Assembly: GCA_026874595.1 (NCBI GenBank)
Contig: CM049317.1
Coordinates: 70,455,618 to 70,519,617 of the forward strand
DNA: 64,000 nucleotides
From: Sipunculus nudus
Lineage: Eukaryota; Annelida; Sipuncula; Golfingiida; Sipunculidae
Reading direction: 5' to 3'
Shown: piece after piece, positions 24,928-38,370 of the stretch
How positions within the stretch are numbered: position 1 is the first letter of the stretch
Layout: every line of letters begins with the position of its first letter
The notes under the pieces: model-generated
What the model was told of the DNA's origin: nothing
Seen by the model: the letters and a program-made list of their open reading frames with translations, nothing else
Database searches by the model: none
Made by a program: the position numbers and the translations under genes

Positions 24928-25849
24928 ATGCTGAGTTAATTTTTTTCAAGCACATGGCAGGAGTTGCTAGAAAGTATACTAAATCAATATTCGGTAGTTC
25001 AAAAGTTGCAAGGGTCAACAGTTTTCTAGATTTCTGCGGAAATAACCTTAATATCATGGTCTAGGCCACCAGTTGGTGACCACGTGAAAGAGCATTGTGG
25101 AAGCAACTTGTTTATCAAATTTGAGTAGAAAATCTTCCGGGCTCTAACAGTTGTACGGGTAACAATAATTATTCTAGATGTCCAAAGATATGACCTTGAC
25201 GATCAAGGTCTCCAGTTTGAAGACTCATTCGCTAACTTCATGGAAACAAAATGTGTGTCAAATTTGAGGACAAATTATGCAGTAGGCCTGCTTTAAATGT
25301 TGTGGGGTTCACATAATTTTATATTCTTGCTAATTTCACTTTGTAAATCAAGATAAAAAAAATTTGGAACTGATCCGAGATTTGTTGTTTCAAATATCAG
25401 TGGATATTATGCAGCACCTCAAATGTTATTGGTTTCGCAAGATATCCTACAGATGACAACTGACGAGCAGACTGAAAACCATGTTTCCACTGGAAGGGCC
25501 GGGGACATAAAAACACACCAGGTTTCAGGACACTAGCTGGAGCCACGTAATTTGGCAGTCTCAAAAACAGAAGAAAATGCTTCAAAAATTGAAAACCATA
25601 CCAGTCATCAGGAACTTATAAAACTTGTCAAGATCAATAGACACGACAGGCTGTAAGGCACCTGATAAACACAGCTGAGAACAATCACTATTGCTACCAT
25701 TTGATGGTCTCAGAAATAGATAAAAATATGCATAAAAAACTAGAATACGGGTAGTTGACAAGCGAATACGTGTATTCGCCAAAATAGGACTTAGGAGTAG
25801 GACGGGTTAAGTGAGGCATGGATTGAGTGGCAAGGGGAAATAGAGTTAC
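24928..25849. other. Non-coding repeat-derived stretch
   Basis: No gene. It contains text shared with other repeats in the window, such as TATGACCTTGACGATCAAGGTC and GGATATTATGCAGCACCTCAAATG, which look like decayed repeat family members. Confidence 0.45.
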
Positions 25850-27540
25850 ATGTGTTACATATTAGAATGGATGTCTGCCAAGTGGACATGATTGTAGGTG
25901 GCGCCACCTGTTATTTGAACGAGAAACTATCCAAGATGTATACACATGCAAAATTTCAGGTTGAAAAGTCAAACCACTGCAGAGATACGAGTGATTTTAT
26001 CCCAAGGCAGACAAACAGATGGACGCTGTGTAAAAATGGCTGCAGGTGGCGCTACCATTTTTGTGTATGTTATGAAGCTATACAAGGGCTACATTTGTGT
26101 AAATTTGTTTTCATGATTGGTCAAACGAGTCAGGAGATATAAGCCATAATGTCTTCAGCGTGAACGTGAATGTACTTGGCGCCACCTTTCATAACATCAA
26201 GAAAGCTATGCGCGATGTATACGCATGCAGAATTTCAGGTAATTTGGTCAAACCACTGCAGAGAAATGAGTGATTTTATCCCAAGGCAGACAAACAGATG
26301 GACGCTGTGCAAAAATGGCTGCAGGTGGCGCCACCATTTGTGTGTATGTTATAAAGCTATCCAAGGGCTACATTTGTATAGAATGCTTTTTTTTCCTGAT
26401 TGGTCAAACGGTTCCCGAGATATGAGCTTGGATGTCTGCAGCGTGAACATGAACGTAGGTGGCGCCACCTGTCATAAAATCAAGAAAGCTATCTAGGATG
26501 TATACGCATGCCAAATTTCAGGTGAATCAGTCAAACCACTGCAGAGATATGAGTGATTTTAACCCAAGGCAGATGAACAGATGGACACTGTGCAAAAATG
26601 TCTGCAGGTGGCGCCATCATTTTTTGTTTATGTTATAAAGCTATCCAAGGGCTACATTTGTGTAAAATGTTTTTTTTGATTGGTCAAACGGTTCCCGAGA
26701 TATAAGCTTGGATGTCTGCAGCGTGAACGTGAACGTAGGTGGCGCCACCTGTCATAAAATCAAGAAAGTTATCTAGGATGTATACGCATGCCAAATTTCA
26801 GGTGAATCAGTCAAACCACTGCAGAGATATGAGTGATTTTAACCCAGGGCAGATGAACAGATGGACACTGTTAAAAAATGCAGGTGGCGCCACCATTTTT
26901 GTGTATGTTATAAAGCTATCAAAGGGCTACATTTGTATAAAAAAAATTTCCTGATCGGTCAAATTACTCCCGAGATATGTGGGTTTATGTGTGGAAACAG
27001 ACGCACAAACGGACGCTGGGCAGAGAGGAAAGGTCAGAGGTCAAGGCCAATTGGTTAGGCACCAGTTCACATATGACCCGATAATTGGTGTAAGTTTCGG
27101 AAAAATCCATCCAGTAGTCTCTTAGGAGTTCTCCGGAAACGAACGCGGTGGCGGCGGAACCCGGTCAAAAACATAATATCCGCAAAACTTCGTTTTGGCG
27201 GATACAATTAGAAAAACATGTGGCGCCACCAGTCTTTAGCAGCTGATCGGCTCTCCATATTCAATAATCAGAGCAAGAATCATAGGAATCTGTGCATTAA
27301 TTATTGAGATACTCGGAGAATAATTAGGAGAGTATGGGTCGCACTGACTTTATTACGTTTCCAAGGAGATCTTCAAAGGATACCCCTGGTTGATCAGTAA
27401 CAAGTTTCCAAGTCTAACAATTACTATTTGTGCCCTGCTATGGGCAAAACGAACGGCTGGGCACCTGAACGGAAGGACGACGGACAAAGGGTGATCGTTA
27501 TAGCTCAGGATCATTGAAAAAGTCAGCAGAGCTAAAACAG
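25850..27540. repeat. Common-ended repeat family, copy C, with 280-bp tandem core
   Basis: Four units of about 280 bp, with boundaries near 25896, 26175, 26457 and 26737. Each carries two copies of the palindrome GGTGGCGCCACC or a variant (second set at 26044, 26323, 26605 and 26882). Another occurs at 27222. The 3' end at 27500-27537 (TATAGCTCAGGATCATTG, then GTCAGCAGAGCTAAAA) is a diverged form of the family hairpin. No head palindrome was seen on the left. Confidence 0.7.
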
Positions 27541-28073
27541 GAAACAAAGCTAAAGGAAAAGACCATAAAACATTACAAAAACAAAGGTGAGAACTGTTCT
27601 CTTTTTATAGTAAATATGACAGGACTTGACATCACACAAGTTACAAACCAAGCCAATAGGGAATTGTCTTTCCACAAGTAACGTAATTTCAAGTTGATAT
27701 TAACACCGAGAATGTAAAAACAAGTATTTTTTCATGTCCCCTGGAAGTTTAACCCATACCTCATCATAAATGAAATACCCTAGGTTTTTTCCAAGGGTCT
27801 ACTTGCGAGGACTTCATGCCGCCCTTATGAATATGAATCTGCTCCCATGCACACTTTCTATAGATCTTACGCAGCTCTCTAGAGAGGGCGCTGTCATACA
27901 CAAAGATCAAAATTTCAAGCGAAACGATCGTTTTGAGGATTAACAAGAAACTTCACCAACATGGGTGTGAATACTTGTGATGAGTTTTCCTTTTAATAAT
28001 CCTGATCCGTATTAAGTGGACTTATGTGACAACCTTGAGCTCATCACAAGGAAATAATGTATGTGTGTATGTC
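27541..28073. other. Non-coding stretch
   Basis: Nothing recognised apart from AT-rich unique-looking sequence. Confidence 0.45.
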
Positions 28074-28375
28074 CTATGAGGAGTGTGCGAATACCCTATG
28101 AGTAGAGTGCAAATTCCCTATGAGCAGTGTGTGACAGCCCGGTGAGCAGTGTGCGAATACCCTATGAGTAGAGTGCAAATTCCCTATGAGCAGTGTGTAA
28201 AAGCCCTGTGAGCAGTGTGCAAATGCCCTGCGAGCAGTGTGTGAAAGCCCTGTGAGCAGTGTGCGAATGCCCTCTGAGCAGTGTGCAAATGCCCTCTGAG
28301 CAGTTTGTGAATGCCCTATGAGCATTTTGTAATAGCCTAATGAGCATTGTGCGAATGCGCTTTGAGCAGTATGTG
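28074..28375. repeat. Minisatellite with TGAGCAGTGTGCGAATGCCC units
   Basis: About 13 units of 22-24 bases, each near GAGCAGTGTGCRAATGCCCTNT, arranged head to tail. Minus-strand frames through it (HTAHRAFAHCS-like) only reflect the repeat. Confidence 0.85.
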
Positions 28376-28952
28376 GACGTAAACACCAGAGCCATATATG
28401 TTATTTGTCTCTATTTGTCTGGTGGCCTGTAGAGCCAAGAGAGCTAAAGAATGCAGCCAATCGCAGCTCTTGTTACACAGAAGCATGTCCTGGGCATTTT
28501 GACCTCTTGCCACCAGGTATCATACAAGGACAATGAATGAAATAATACTGCACACAAGGCGGGTACACAGATTGTGTGCACTTTTTCGGATGGTTTCCTT
28601 ATGATGAGGTTTCCAATCAGAGTCGCACAATCATCACACAAACACAAACCCCGTGTTCTATATAAATGAAAGGAATACAAAACAAATATATATCTATATA
28701 TAATATTTAGATTTATTTCGTAATCATGACCATTCAATGGAGTTTGTTCATATATATATATATATATATCCATGTGTTACATTTTAATCTTTGGTAAATG
28801 AAAATAATAATTACAGCAGCAAGTTTGGAACAATTAATTAATCACTCTTAATAGTCTACACCTGTCTATGGCGCTAAGCCCATATAACTCAAGAAAATAC
28901 TCTGTACAGATGAGGTAATTGTAGATCAATGTTGATTAATAGTATAAACCTT

Positions 28953-28955
<3 letters not shown>
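28376..28955. other. Non-coding stretch
   Basis: No gene recognised. A short (TA)n tract is present at about 28749-28769. Confidence 0.45.

Positions 28956-29016
<61 letters not shown>
28956..29016. repeat. (TA)n microsatellite
   Basis: About 30 TA dinucleotides. Confidence 0.95.
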
Positions 29017-29020
<4 letters not shown>

Positions 29021-29827
29021 AATACAAAATATACTAATTCTGCCAAAATACATTAACAACCTTAACCTTCGCTGTGTCGTCTTTTTTCATACCTTTAATC
29101 TTAATACCTTTTTACTCAAGAATGAAATTATGTTGTTCAACGAATCACATCTTGAGATAAAATTGACACAATTTCACTTGCAAGGAAATGGGTAATACTT
29201 AATCATGTCTCATAATTCTCTATATATATCGAAAACGATTTCACTCTGGAATTTTTCAACTGCATTTCAAATTCTGTGGAACTGGCGCTTTCTTGATTTT
29301 GTAATTGAATATCTGTTCCAAAAGTAATTCTAAATACAGCCATACTTAAGACACTGATGCTTGACACAATTCACTATCATTTTTTACGAAACTTAAATTT
29401 CCATATGAGAGGCAACCATGTACCTTGGTGTTTATTTAAGCAAAATATGGCCGCCTGATCACGGGTATCACAACACTGATGACGTAAGCCTGATTATGCA
29501 ATGCATTACGCACACGTTTAAATAGCGAATTTCTTAATCTCTATATAATATAATCAACTATAACCACTCCTTCTATGCGACACATAAAATGCAGAGTAGT
29601 GCAAGCAGGATGTACAACAAAAACAGAGTTTACCTTACATTATAAAAATGAGGCACAAAGTCTTTATATAAATGTACTCCATATACAGATACTCCGCTTT
29701 GACCTCATGAAATGTCGTCTGGATTTCTGTAGAGAATTCCAAGGAAATTAATCTTTAAAAAGTCAAGTATTAATCAGATCAAACTGCCGGTGATCTATGT
29801 TATTAACTAAGGTTCCACTAATTATAA

Positions 29828-29830
<3 letters not shown>
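29017..29830. other. Non-coding stretch
   Basis: No gene, RNA or repeat recognised. Confidence 0.45.

Positions 29831-29879
<49 letters not shown>
29831..29879. repeat. (TA)n microsatellite
   Basis: About 24 TA dinucleotides. A poly-C run follows at 29970-29983. Confidence 0.95.
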
Positions 29880-29880
<1 letters not shown>

Positions 29881-30864
29881 TTATTATTAATATATGGTCT
29901 CCACTGTGTCCACGGATTATGTATTCTCCCTGTTTTAATATAATATGTATCTGTGTCTCTGCATGTTCCCCCCCCCCCCCCCCAAGTACATGGTATTAAA
30001 AAAACTGGCGGGCTCTGAATCTGAATGAAACACAGAGACAGTGTCAATGAGAGACATAATTCTCATGGCACACACTGCTCGCAACAATGGACTAAGAAGC
30101 TAGGTGTAAGTGCATGATAAAATCAATATGCTTGGAGCTAAAATGCAAAATTTGGGATGTGATATACGTACATGCTGCCTGGTTAAATACACGTGTTATA
30201 CATAACGAATGACATGAACACAACATCATATGGTTATTATGGTTAGGTTTATCACAAAAGTTATCGTTAAGCCACATTCTCAGCTATATATTTAAAAAAA
30301 TGACTGAATCTGTAAAGCAGCTCAACTCCTGATGCTCGCATGTATTGCCGGGTTTGGTTTTTCGAATCCAAACTAGGTGGCAGCACAAACGTGTAATCAG
30401 TAGCAATCCTCAGAGTGGATAAAAACACGGCTTGAAAGTTTCTACACGGGAAGCACACATGAAGAAGGATCATATAATACATACGATAAAGCTGAAACTT
30501 CTTTTTCCTGCAGTGAACATGTACTGTTTTATAACATTTTAATGATCAATTGCTCTTGTGATGGAGTAATAACTTGGCATCTGAATGAACCATCTCTCTT
30601 GCAAATCATCTAGAATACCATATATGCCTATGCAGTCCATGTGCGTATGCTGCTAGAAAACTTATGAGTTTATAACTGAAATGAGTATGGCCCGGGTCCC
30701 CGATGTGTAATTCTCAGCCCTGCACCAAGGCAACTAGAAAACAATCGCCCGAAATTTCAATGAATCGATTATGCATATGCGTATCAATAAAGAACACATA
30801 TACACCAACATCTGGGGATTTCTGACAAGCTGCAGCAGCAGAGAAGTCATCAGCCAGAGGAAAA
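29880..30864. other. Non-coding stretch
   Basis: No gene recognised. Short frames are without family resemblance. Confidence 0.45.
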
Positions 30865-30957
30865 CTTAACACCGACGTCACAGTGTGGAATTCCCCTGTC
30901 CATCAAAAAGACTTGTTGACAGACAGGGGAATTCGGCACTATGACGTTGGTGTTAAG
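30865..30957. repeat. Imperfect inverted repeat, 93-nt hairpin
   Basis: The arms begin CTTAACACCGACGTCACAGT and end with GACGTTGGTGTTAAG. Arm-to-arm identity extends about 40-45 bases through GAATTCCCCTGTC with five or six mismatches, and the loop is only a few bases (near AAAGACTTG). An RNA of either strand would form a long stem. It could be a small foldback transposable element or a pre-miRNA-like hairpin. Confidence 0.85.
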
Positions 30958-31511
30958 GTATTGTTACAAGTACATGTATATGTTTCCATTTGCTAGTGTG
31001 CGAAATATGCCGCGTATATTATAATAATCACTCCAAGAGAATACCTGTCAAATTTTATATACATCAATACACGTGCTGCATACATACAACATACGCATTC
31101 ATGGAATATACTACTGAAACAAAATGAACACCGGCGGTCCGAAATGATGAAAATTTGCAAATAATGAAACGATGATACTAGGACTCATTTATGCATTAAT
31201 AGGTTTCAGTGAATGAATTTTATCATTTTTCCCAACTTTTGAGGTATTAGCTATGTTCATTTCTTGAAACTACTGACATGTTATCTGCAAATGAAATGGC
31301 TAAGATGTTTGGGTGAGTTAATAAAACAGGGCTTCGATCCAAATCTGATTGCAATATTTTTGTTTGTTCACACTTCCGTCTTGAAAGTAGTCATCCACTA
31401 GTGCTGCCATCTCGTGGAGGAATACAGTACTTTTGTCATTATTTTTACTCTGTCAGAGGTAAGAGCTCCAGCATGAGCTATAAATTTCAAAATTATTTTC
31501 AATTGACATGG

Positions 31512-31512
<1 letters not shown>
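30958..31512. other. Non-coding stretch
   Basis: Nothing recognised beyond AT-rich DNA. Confidence 0.45.

Positions 31513-31575
<63 letters not shown>
31513..31575. repeat. (TA)n microsatellite
   Basis: About 31 TA dinucleotides. Confidence 0.95.
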
Positions 31576-31578
<3 letters not shown>

Positions 31579-31806
31579 GATTTTATATCTTTACAATCAG
31601 CAGATTAAGTCTCATATTAAGACAACATTTTTGAAATATCTAAATGATGCAAGAGAGTCAACTATAATACAGGTTCCTGGTTAAAGCTGAGACCTAATGC
31701 AAGAAAAAAAAAACGAAATGCCTCCGGACTGTGAGAAATGGAATGCATGATAAATAAAAACATAAACAAAACAAGGTGGGAAACTGCCATACACTCTGGC
31801 AGCAAC

Positions 31807-31807
<1 letters not shown>

Positions 31808-31865
<58 letters not shown>
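31808..31865. repeat. (TA)n microsatellite
   Basis: About 29 TA dinucleotides. Confidence 0.95.
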
Positions 31866-31867
<2 letters not shown>

Positions 31868-32139
31868 TACACCTGATAAATCAGAGGGAAGGACAGAAAA
31901 GGGGAATAATATCCAAGGTTTAATGTAAGCAGGTTTCACTTGGATATAGATACATTTTTATAAGGATATTCATTTTCCAAGAGTATTGATCAATGATTAA
32001 AATGTTTCCATAGATTGACAGTATTAAAGTGACAAGGTGATTAAAATTAAAATTACATTAACATCAGCATTATGATGACACCTCTGTTTATAGGCCATGT
32101 ATATCAGACCCATTAACACATTTTCAGCTTGGTTTAATA

Positions 32140-32141
<2 letters not shown>

Positions 32142-32175
<34 letters not shown>
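32142..32175. repeat. (GT)n microsatellite
   Basis: About 17 GT dinucleotides. Confidence 0.95.
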
Positions 32176-32180
<5 letters not shown>

Positions 32181-35100
32181 AAGTCAAATACAATGTATGT
32201 GTCTGAAATCCAACCAACTGGAACTGGCATTTCAAATATAAGTGGCAGCCATTTATAGTATAGTGGTACATGTATACACAATTAGCAAATAATGTACATT
32301 TTTCCACATTCTCCCACACATTTTATCACCATTTAATGATACCCCCAATGTATGTCTAATACATTATGAAATCATGTTTTGATATATGATTTTGCAATTT
32401 TGCTACAACTTTATCCCTTAAGTACTGTTTTCTGTTGTGTAATCATTCTTTGATCACAGCCTGGCTTGCATTCTTATCTCAAGAACAAACTTCAGTAAAT
32501 CTAGCTCTATAAATCTGATCTCCAACATTCTTACTAATCTTTCTTGTACTGTATGTTTAACACTTTCCTTAAAAGCAAGATAATCACTACATTTTCAGGG
32601 GATGTGGGAAAATTTTACGTGATTCACATGTCAAAATATAATTTAATTAATTCAAAATTTCCACAATTTATCAAATTTCTGGCATGCCATTTGCACACAT
32701 TTCAGTGCAGATCATCTTATAATATACAGACTGAAAATGGGTAATGATGTAATACAACTGATATTTTTCAATCATAATTATACAATATATTCAGATGAAT
32801 TATTCTGGATCATTTTAACTGGACATCAAGAGGCATCTGTCCACCATCAGTGTATTGTGTATTGTGTATTTGTAACAATCTGAGTGAAGTTTACTGTAAG
32901 CTCTCTTGTTAGGAACTGGTATTACAAGTAATGTACTTTGCTATATTTGGACAAGTAGCTTAATGAAAGAATAAAATAAACATGATTGATTTACATTTTG
33001 TAAATACACCTAAGTATAATATGAATAGAATACTCAGGAGAAATTTTTCTCTATTCATCCTACCATTCTGGTGGAAAACTATTCAGGGAGTATATTCATA
33101 TAACGCTTTTATCTAAAACTAACATTTCTACAATGATTGTAATATAACATGTAAAAATAGACTGAATAATGATAATAATAGTTGTTTCATGATAAACTGG
33201 TTAACTTACGAGTATGCAACAAGACTATAGCATATAAATTAATAAATATGATGAAATGTACAAAACGAAAGATTATTTCTGATGATTATATGCACAGCGT
33301 GTTTTTATATGTACAACATTTCTGCAGGTAAACTGACATAATAAAGTCCTCTACATGGTGAAACATATACAAAAGATAAGAGATAGTGATATGAATGAAG
33401 AAGACACTGCAGTAACTACTGCATATTTTAACATACATCTCACAGGCCATGAATCTATTATGAATGGGCCTATAAATGACACGGTACAGATACATCTTAA
33501 GTGATCAGAGTCATCCTCCTGTAGTACATTCCATATTCATACATGTAATAATTATCATTATCAGAAAAATACCAAAATGCATACTAGATGTTTGTAATCC
33601 CCAAGAGATCACTGGAAGCTTCTCCAAATAATAAGGTATCACCAAACAGAGTGCATGACCTTGGGAATTAGGTCAAGGTCAAAAATAAATTTGAGTTAGA
33701 CTGAAAGAAACCCTCGTGGATAAAGTATAAAGAAAACAATGTGGTAACTATTACTGACGGCAATTGTAAAATTATTAGATAAAATGCAACTTACTCAGTG
33801 ACCAGGTGATGTTCCAATTAACATTATCAAATCAAAATTTTAAATCCTGCTGACATGGGGGTTCATTAATATTTTCAATGCAAATTTGATTCATATATCT
33901 TTTCTTATGTTCTTACCTTCAATATATTAAGTCAGTCAACTTCCATGACCCATGGACCAATTGGTTTGCTTGGAAGTTTTGGTGACTTACTTAAATGAAT
34001 TATTGAAAACAAATCATCAACTACTTGCCTTTTTCAAAATAGGCATGAAAACAACTTAATTACCTACTGCTACTACTGCATTCTGACAAAGTATATTATT
34101 CTCAATTTAAGTAAACAATTCAAGAATAAAATAAATGGATGGTTGTTCTGAAGCATTATGACCAGGAAAACGCTGACTTTGTATGATGATTATGATGATG
34201 TTGCATATGTTACTAACATCTACACGATGAGACCCAAACATTTACTAGTAAGTATTACAAATACATCTTTTGTCAAAGTTAAGTGTAACAAAGTGAAGAT
34301 CTGCCATTGTTATGTCTCCAATTTTGATGAATTCCTGCATCTCATGGCAAGGGTAACAAATGGTAATGAACTTACACATTTTAAATCTGATGTTTGCATG
34401 TGCAAGCCATTCATTCCATATGAAATATTTGAAATTTCTCATGTATATAAACTGGGAATATTTCTCTTTATATTTTAAGAAATTCTGTAATGTAAACTTT
34501 AATGTGCTTGTCAAATCTGTATGTGTATTTAAGTTACGTGCAAATTGACTGAGTGGAGAATGTTACAATGTAATGTACGTGACAATGTTTGTTAAAATTG
34601 TCTGTGTGAAAGAAATGATGTGATTCTTGTACAACCATAATGATACATGGGAACAAATATTCTATCCAGCTATCATATAATATCACTGCATCAGGCATAA
34701 CACAATAACATAAAGCTTACATATGGCACTTAATGCTTGGAAAAAATGAGACTCTGACCACAGGCCCAGCACATGGCTACATCAAATTAAGCAAGCTATT
34801 AATAATATTCAACAAATACTATATTTTAAATAAATCATTCAAAACAATAGATTTTGTCAAACTTTTGATTATTTTCAAACTGATACAATTCCATCATCAT
34901 TAATAGACAACAAACAACAAATACTTAATCTGAATCTGAATAAATATAGTATTTAGACAATACCTATCTTTATAGTGACAAAGGCAAAAAAAAAAACACA
35001 AACCAGCAAATAATAAAATCATACCCTTTTGATATCCAACAGTGGAATACCAATCACATGATCATACTGGTCTCAAAGAATACCTTCTGCTTACAGTACA

Positions 35101-35238
35101 TATTAAGACTAATTAATATGCATGTAATCAACTATCCAATAGCTGTCAAATACAAGGTGACCTGTGTTCTGCAGTAGTTGACGGGCTCCGTGAAGGAGCT
35201 CTGAAAGTGGCTAAATATATCCATTCCCAGCTCCTTTA
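32176..35238. other. AT-rich region downstream of the ATF2-like stop codon
   Basis: No other gene recognised. The 3' UTR of the minus-strand ATF2-like gene must begin at 35238 and run towards lower coordinates. I did not fix a poly(A) signal. Moderately conserved-looking text with AGGTCAAGGTCAAAAATAA near 33670 is probably repeat-derived. Confidence 0.45.
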
Positions 35239-35399
35239 TCACTGACCGATGTCGCCAGATTTAGCTGCCATGGTAGGGACTGTGACTGCGGAAGCAGTTG
35301 CCGTGGTGATGGTTTCAGCCTTTTGACCACTCTGTGGAGTTATCAGGATGGTCGACGATCCCATCTTCATCCCCTGTGATGTCACCTCAACTGTCGGGA
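35239..35399 (-). CDS. ATF2: ATF2-like gene, last coding exon (C-terminus)
   Basis: The minus-strand exon starts after a pyrimidine-rich acceptor (TCTCTTGTTTCAG) at 35400-35401 and runs to TGA at 35239-35241. The first two bases complete a Val codon begun in the previous exon, a matching phase 1. It encodes 52 further residues, Ser/Thr/Ala-rich, with PTVEVTSQGM, STILITPQSGQKAE, a TTATASAVTVPT tract and the end KSGDIGQ. Vertebrate ATF2 also has a low-complexity Ser/Thr/Ala tail after the zipper, but the residues themselves are not strongly conserved. The exon assignment rests on splice phase, open frame and position. Confidence 0.8.
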
Positions 35400-37132
35400 C
35401 TGAAACAAGAGAAACACTGAGAAATGGACAAAAACATCCTTGTAATATTGTCACAAGTGTAGATGGCACCTACAAATACACCAGCTAATCGACCTTTACC
35501 CAGAATAACATGTGTACATTGTTTTAATGATCCAAGCCATCCATCTATTATGTCTGAATTCATAAAAGGCAACAACTGAGTCCATGGCCATAGTTTCTGC
35601 AACAGTTCTATAAAACACACAAAGCAAATTTTCTTCAAAATTTGCATGGTGACGGGGGGGGGGGGGGGGGGTCATCTGAAGATTGTAGTCCGAGATTGTT
35701 TGCTTAATACATGGACTCAGGTAGATGTACGTGTTCTTTGGGTTAGTAACAAACATCTTTATCCTATATTTGGTATCCAGAAATATGCTTTGTCCTCAGT
35801 GTATTGTGTAAAAGCCTGGGGTCCTGCCTGGAAGTGAAGAGGTCCCGGACAGGGTGGAATCATCTGGATCCAACAAAACCCTGCCTAGGCTTGAGTATTT
35901 TGTTTGCCACTAAAATGTCTAAAATAAAACATAATTTCATGTACCGATAGACATAACTCTGTGCCAGCTTTTATGTATGGTGAACCCCTATTATTTGCAT
36001 ATAAGGGTGTCACAAGGCTCTTTGAGGACTTGATGATTCCCTCTCATTTGCATATCAGGCCGTCACTCCTCATGTGAATGGCATTGTTGCTATGAGAACA
36101 CCAACAGTGGTCCCATTGTGCAACAGTGGGCAATAGACATCTGGACCCGCCTTGTAATATTCGCACTGAAATCATGTATTCAGGTAGTCCATACATGGAC
36201 CTTTGGGCCCTGAAGAAGATAAATTTCTGTTGTTTGTACATTATAGTCCGTGTGCCAGATGTAATCACATTGGAGACACTATCGCAACAATTTTGTGATG
36301 ATAGGTCCAGTTGACAGAGCAGCTAGAAACATTTGTGTTTCCCCCTGTATTGGTTCCCTATGCCACTGTCAAGTTGCCAACACACGAATTGTCTAGTTTC
36401 AGCCAGCGGATAATGTATTACATTTTGACTGTGTAATCGCATGTACACCTGAATATCTCACACTGAGCCAGAGTTTGTTACAAATTTTTGAAACAGGCCC
36501 ACTTTAAAGAGTGATGGTCTGATAATAGGTAATACTGAGGCTGAGGGTTATAGTGCTTAAAGTCTCACCGAAGTCAACATGGGTGAAAGCCTAAAATATT
36601 AAGACTGATTGAATGGGAATATCAGTAGCTAACACGAAGCCTGCAAAAGGCAATGGCTGAATGAACCATGTTGGTTTTGAAAAAAAAAAAAAAAAATATG
36701 GGAAATACCACCAATTACTGCTGACATCACGGGAAAAGACCTTAGTTCAGCCAGGCAGTGATATGTAGCGCTGACTGTCCCATAACCGGTGGAGTTCACC
36801 AGTCCATGATATTGTCCGCCACAGATCTGTTCTTTAGTTATATAATTTTCCGTGGGGTGGTAGTACCTGTTCTTAGTGTTGCAACACAGCAAGAGTTAGT
36901 TTTATGACTCTGATAGTGGGGGGAATTATGTTTTAACCATTGCATCAACTGGGCCAGTCTAGATCCAACATGCAGTCGGGTTATTCTGTAATTTCTTGTT
37001 ATGTATTATCTAAGGCAGAATGTAACAACACAAATTACTGAACTGCCCTGCCATGTCATGAATCGTTTGTCTCGTGATTTGCCCAGTGATCCCCACACAT
37101 AGTGGTTAATGTTATAGGGGACACAAACTCAC
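35400..37132. other. ATF2-like intron
   Basis: Phase-1 intron. It contains a poly-G run at 35656-35671 and an A-run near 36680. No exon or element was recognised. Confidence 0.7.
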
Positions 37133-37250
37133 CTTCTTGGAATGTTACCTCCCCAGACTCTCTCTGCTGCTGGGTAACTGGGCAGTCCTTATGGGCCAGT
37201 AACAGAGACTTTAATGATGCCACCTCATTGCGTAAGAGCAAAACCTCACT
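37133..37250 (-). CDS. ATF2: ATF2-like gene, exon with C-terminal half of the zipper
   Basis: Starts after acceptor TCTTACAG and reads SEVLLLRNEVASLKSLLLAH then KDCPVTQQQRESGE. Human ATF2 has the closely similar block ending LLLAHKDCPVT, so this is one of the most diagnostic exons. Its leucines continue the heptads begun in the previous exon; in ATF2 this LLLAHKD region also contributes a nuclear export signal. The exon ends GAAG before a GTGAGT donor, phase 1, matching the last exon. A competing GTAACA donor 16 bases earlier would break the frame. Confidence 0.95.
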
Positions 37251-37329
37251 CTGTAAGAGGACAATAATATTCTGTTAACTTTGTATTATCAGGTTTACAA
37301 ATCAATGATCATACAAACATATGCAGCTT

Positions 37330-37625
37330 TTCTTTTGAAAACTAGAAATGATTGGGACCACAAAGTCTCGAATAGGGCCCCACTGTAACAATTCCTCAAA
37401 ATGGCAGCCTTGCTGCCATTCTGTATTTCTGATAGGTCTGAAATTTAATGGTGGACATCCTCTCACAGGTGTCAATCTTCATTAAAATTTTCATGGCAAT
37501 GCCTTGGACAGTTCTTGAGATAATGTGTGTGAAAGAGAGTGACAGTCTATATAAACAGACAGACTGACAGAAAGATAGATAGAGGGATGGACAGAACATT
37601 TTATGCGGGGCCCTAATAATGGAAA
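37330..37625. repeat. Dispersed repeat in ATF2-like intron, related to 1-250
   Basis: GGTCTGAAATTTAATG, TTCTTGAGATAATGTGTGTG and GACAGACAGACTGACAG are shared in order with the beginning of the duplicated block at 1-250 and with 41325-41490. It is flanked by GGGCCCCACTG and GGGGCCCTAATA, suggesting related ends. Confidence 0.6.
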
Positions 37626-38370
37626 GATGTGCAAACAAATTTTTGTTCGAGAATAGTAAAACTCCATTGAATCTTACAATTACCCAACATAAAAGATTTT
37701 TTTCCTGATCCTAGATTTGAAGTATCAGGCTTGGTAAATTTGACATGGTACATCATATTTCTTCATCTTAAAAATTACTGCATCAAGATTTTATTTATTG
37801 TCACATCCTGCACTTGTATTTTTATAAACTTATTATCTAGCTTTGGCTGTAGCAGCACACACCATCCTTTAAAGCTCCATGTACTCTGACAAACTGTCCC
37901 TTGATAAATATAGTTCACTGCTGCTAGGTTATGAAATATTATTAATGAACCACAAATCAACAATAATGGATTAACAGTATTCTAGTACTGTTTATTACCA
38001 CAAAGCATAAATTAATAGTCTTAATTAACTGATTTTTGTCAAATCACTTGCTTGCAGTAACTACTTGTCAACTCCACTATGGTGTTTGTATACCTACTTA
38101 AAGCCATGTAAGTGCATGTCTATGGGCATGTATATGCATGGAAAATCAGTCATATGATTCCGCAGCTGTGGTGTTCAAGTGTTGGTCAGTGTATGTGTAA
38201 AAATCGCCACACAAATCCTATGCAATTTTCATGCATATGGTCTGTGTGAACTTGAGATATCCTGGTTAAATGATTTCACCTTGATTACCTGTAGTCTGAA
38301 GTTGACTCCTGACAGATCACTGATATGCAGTAACAACTTGACCACTAGCCTAGCTGTACACCTGACTTAC

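Noticed and set aside
28074-28375. Regular short repeats that could suggest a CRISPR array
   Set aside because: The units are contiguous with no unique spacers, and the DNA is eukaryotic. It is a minisatellite; the same applies to 45.0-46.3 and 49.8-50.7 kb.
37133-37149. Alternative donor (GAG/GTAACA) 16 bases before the chosen one
   Set aside because: It would join the last exon out of frame, whereas GAAG/GTGAGT gives the matching phase 1.
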